A stretch of 6,476 nucleotides of DNA, taken from positions 1-6,476 of the forward strand of contig DOZZ01000325.1 of the NCBI GenBank assembly GCA_003517725.1, given 5' to 3'. Under the pieces are notes generated by a model. The model saw only the letters and a list, made by a program, of their open reading frames with translations. It did not search any database and had not been told where the DNA came from. Shown here piece by piece: positions 5,456-6,476 of this stretch. The translations under genes were made by a program, and so were the position numbers. Position 1 is the stretch's first letter, and the number at the start of each line of letters is the position of its first letter. The DNA comes from Bryobacterales bacterium (GTDB lineage: Bacteria; Acidobacteriota; Terriglobia; Bryobacterales; Bryobacteraceae).

Positions 5456-6476
5456 CTATTTGTAGGCGATGGCCGCGCTCGACGGGCCCGCGAGATGAAT
5501 CACCTCGAAGCGTTGGAAGCCGGCTTCGCCGCACCACTTGCGAAAATCCGCCCCGGAATAGTCGAAGGCATCGCCGAACTCGATGAGCATGTTCAAAGAC
5601 ATGAGCAGGCCGAAAACGTTCTCACGGCGGGCGTCGTCGATCAGGGCTTCTATGGCCACCAGCGCGCCTCCAGACGGAAGGGCATCGTAGGCCGCGCGGA
5701 TCAGGTGCATCTTCTTCTCCAGATTCCAGTCGTGGAGAATCATGCCCATGGTGATCATGTCCGCTTTAGGCAAGGGGTCCTTGAAGAAATCGCCGGAGGC
5801 CGTGGCGACGCGATCGCTCAGCCCGGCGGCCGCGATGTGCTTTCGCGCGATCGGCTCTACCGGGGGCAGATCGAAGGAAGTACACCGCAGATGAGGGTGC
5901 GCCTTGGCGACCTCCACGCAAAGCAGGCCCGTCGCGCCGCCGACGTCGCAAAGTGTCTTGAACCGCGAAAAATCAAACTTCTCCGCAAACGCCTCGAAGT
6001 TAATCCGCGATAAGCCGGTCATCGCGCCCAGGAATTGTTCGAGCCTTGGCAGCTCGTCGTAAAGCTCCTCGAACATTCCCTTCTGGCCATGTTTAATCTC
6101 ATTTTGAGGCCTTCCGGTGCGCAAGGCGTCGGGTAGATCGTTCCAAAATTTGAAGAGCCGCGCATTCAGCATGACGAGAATGCCGCCCACATAGCGAGGT
6201 TGGGTGCTGTCAAGATAAAGCGCGGCGGCGGGAGTATTGAAGTACTTCGCGGACGGCCCATCGCCCTCGCGATCGAGGAAGCGCATGGCGACCAGCGCGT
6301 CGAAGAAATCGCTTACGGCGCGCGGGTGCAGGCCAAGCTCCGCGCCCAGGTCCGGGCCGGTGACGCGGCGATCGCCAAGCTTGGTGAATACGCCGAACTC
6401 AACAGCGGTGAGAAGAACTTTGGAAGACCAGAAAGCGAAAGCGGTCTGGAGAATGGGGCCGGGATCAAGCGGCTGG
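5456..6476 (-). CDS. COMT-type O-methyltransferase (partial, 5' end outside window)
   Basis: The frame runs from a TAG at 5456-5458 to the window edge, giving 339 visible residues; the start codon lies beyond 6476 and probably few residues are missing. An ATG at 6284-6286 exists, but 63 codons before it encode the expected N-terminal winged-helix dimerisation domain (AVEFGVFTKL, then DLGAELGLHPRAVSDFFDAL), so the gene does not begin there. Motif I is DVGGATG at visible residues 177-183 and FDLPPV follows at 201-206. HDW at 248-250 supplies the likely catalytic histidine of this family, which includes hydroxyneurosporene and acetylserotonin O-methyltransferases and many polyketide-tailoring enzymes. 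It would transfer a methyl group from SAM to a hydroxyl of a small aromatic or polyketide-like substrate that cannot be named here. A gap with repeat remnants separates it from the NO locus, and I see no shared operator. Confidence 0.88.
   Translation of the reverse strand, partial: QPLDPGPILQTAFAFWSSKVLLTAVEFGVFTKLGDRRVTGPDLGAELGLHPRAVSDFFDALVAMRFLDREGDGPSAKYFNTPAAALYLDSTQPRYVGGILVMLNARLFKFWNDLPDALRTGRPQNEIKHGQKGMFEELYDELPRLEQFLGAMTGLSRINFEAFAEKFDFSRFKTLCDVGGATGLLCVEVAKAHPHLRCTSFDLPPVEPIARKHIAAAGLSDRVATASGDFFKDPLPKADMITMGMILHDWNLEKKMHLIRAAYDALPSGGALVAIEALIDDARRENVFGLLMSLNMLIEFGDAFDYSGADFRKWCGEAGFQRFEVIHLAGPSSAAIAYK

Noticed and set aside
5273..6013. 246-codon plus-strand frame opposite the O-methyltransferase
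   Set aside because: It is an antisense shadow; the minus strand encodes clear methyltransferase motifs through the same bases.

Overview
This window looks like a chromosomal segment from a GC-rich bacterium (about 60% G+C in the genes I counted by hand). The gene set fits a soil or sediment bacterium that meets nitric oxide. Acidobacteriota is my best guess, but only from the general look of the proteins, and no rRNA or marker gene confirms it.

Positions 187-4750 form what I read as a nitrosative-stress (NO) locus with two minus-strand operons and one divergent regulator. Operon 1 (promoter near 2250-2288, reading leftward) encodes a RIC/ScdA-type di-iron protein that repairs Fe-S centres, followed with a 4-base overlap by a 12-helix NnrS-family membrane protein. 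Operon 2 (promoter near 3818-3859, also leftward) encodes a 7Fe ferredoxin of FdxA type, a hemerythrin-domain protein and a class I SAM-dependent methyltransferase, with gaps of 2 bases and a 4-base overlap. A cysteine-free Crp/Fnr-family regulator lies divergently at 4004-4750.

The strongest observation is regulatory. The same perfect 12-bp palindrome, TGACTTAAGTCA, lies upstream of both operons. In each case it is exactly 23 bases from a TANGCT -10-like hexamer, which places it at -41.5 like a class II FNR-type activator site. The regulator's recognition helix carries the FNR-like E-x-x-S-R pattern expected to read a TTGA-type half-site. The natural model is that this regulator senses NO or a related signal and switches on both operons together.

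Positions 4751-5455 hold no convincing gene. This stretch falls to about 45% G+C over 4891-5180. It contains two diverged direct-repeat copies (41 of 52 identical) and a sequence like the 3' half of a tRNA with a perfect B box but no 5' half. I read it as the scar of a mobile element or attachment site. Beyond it, a COMT-type O-methyltransferase (minus strand, 5456 to the window end) is cut by the window edge at its N-terminus. It is probably unrelated to the NO locus. Positions 1-186 hold no gene I can name.
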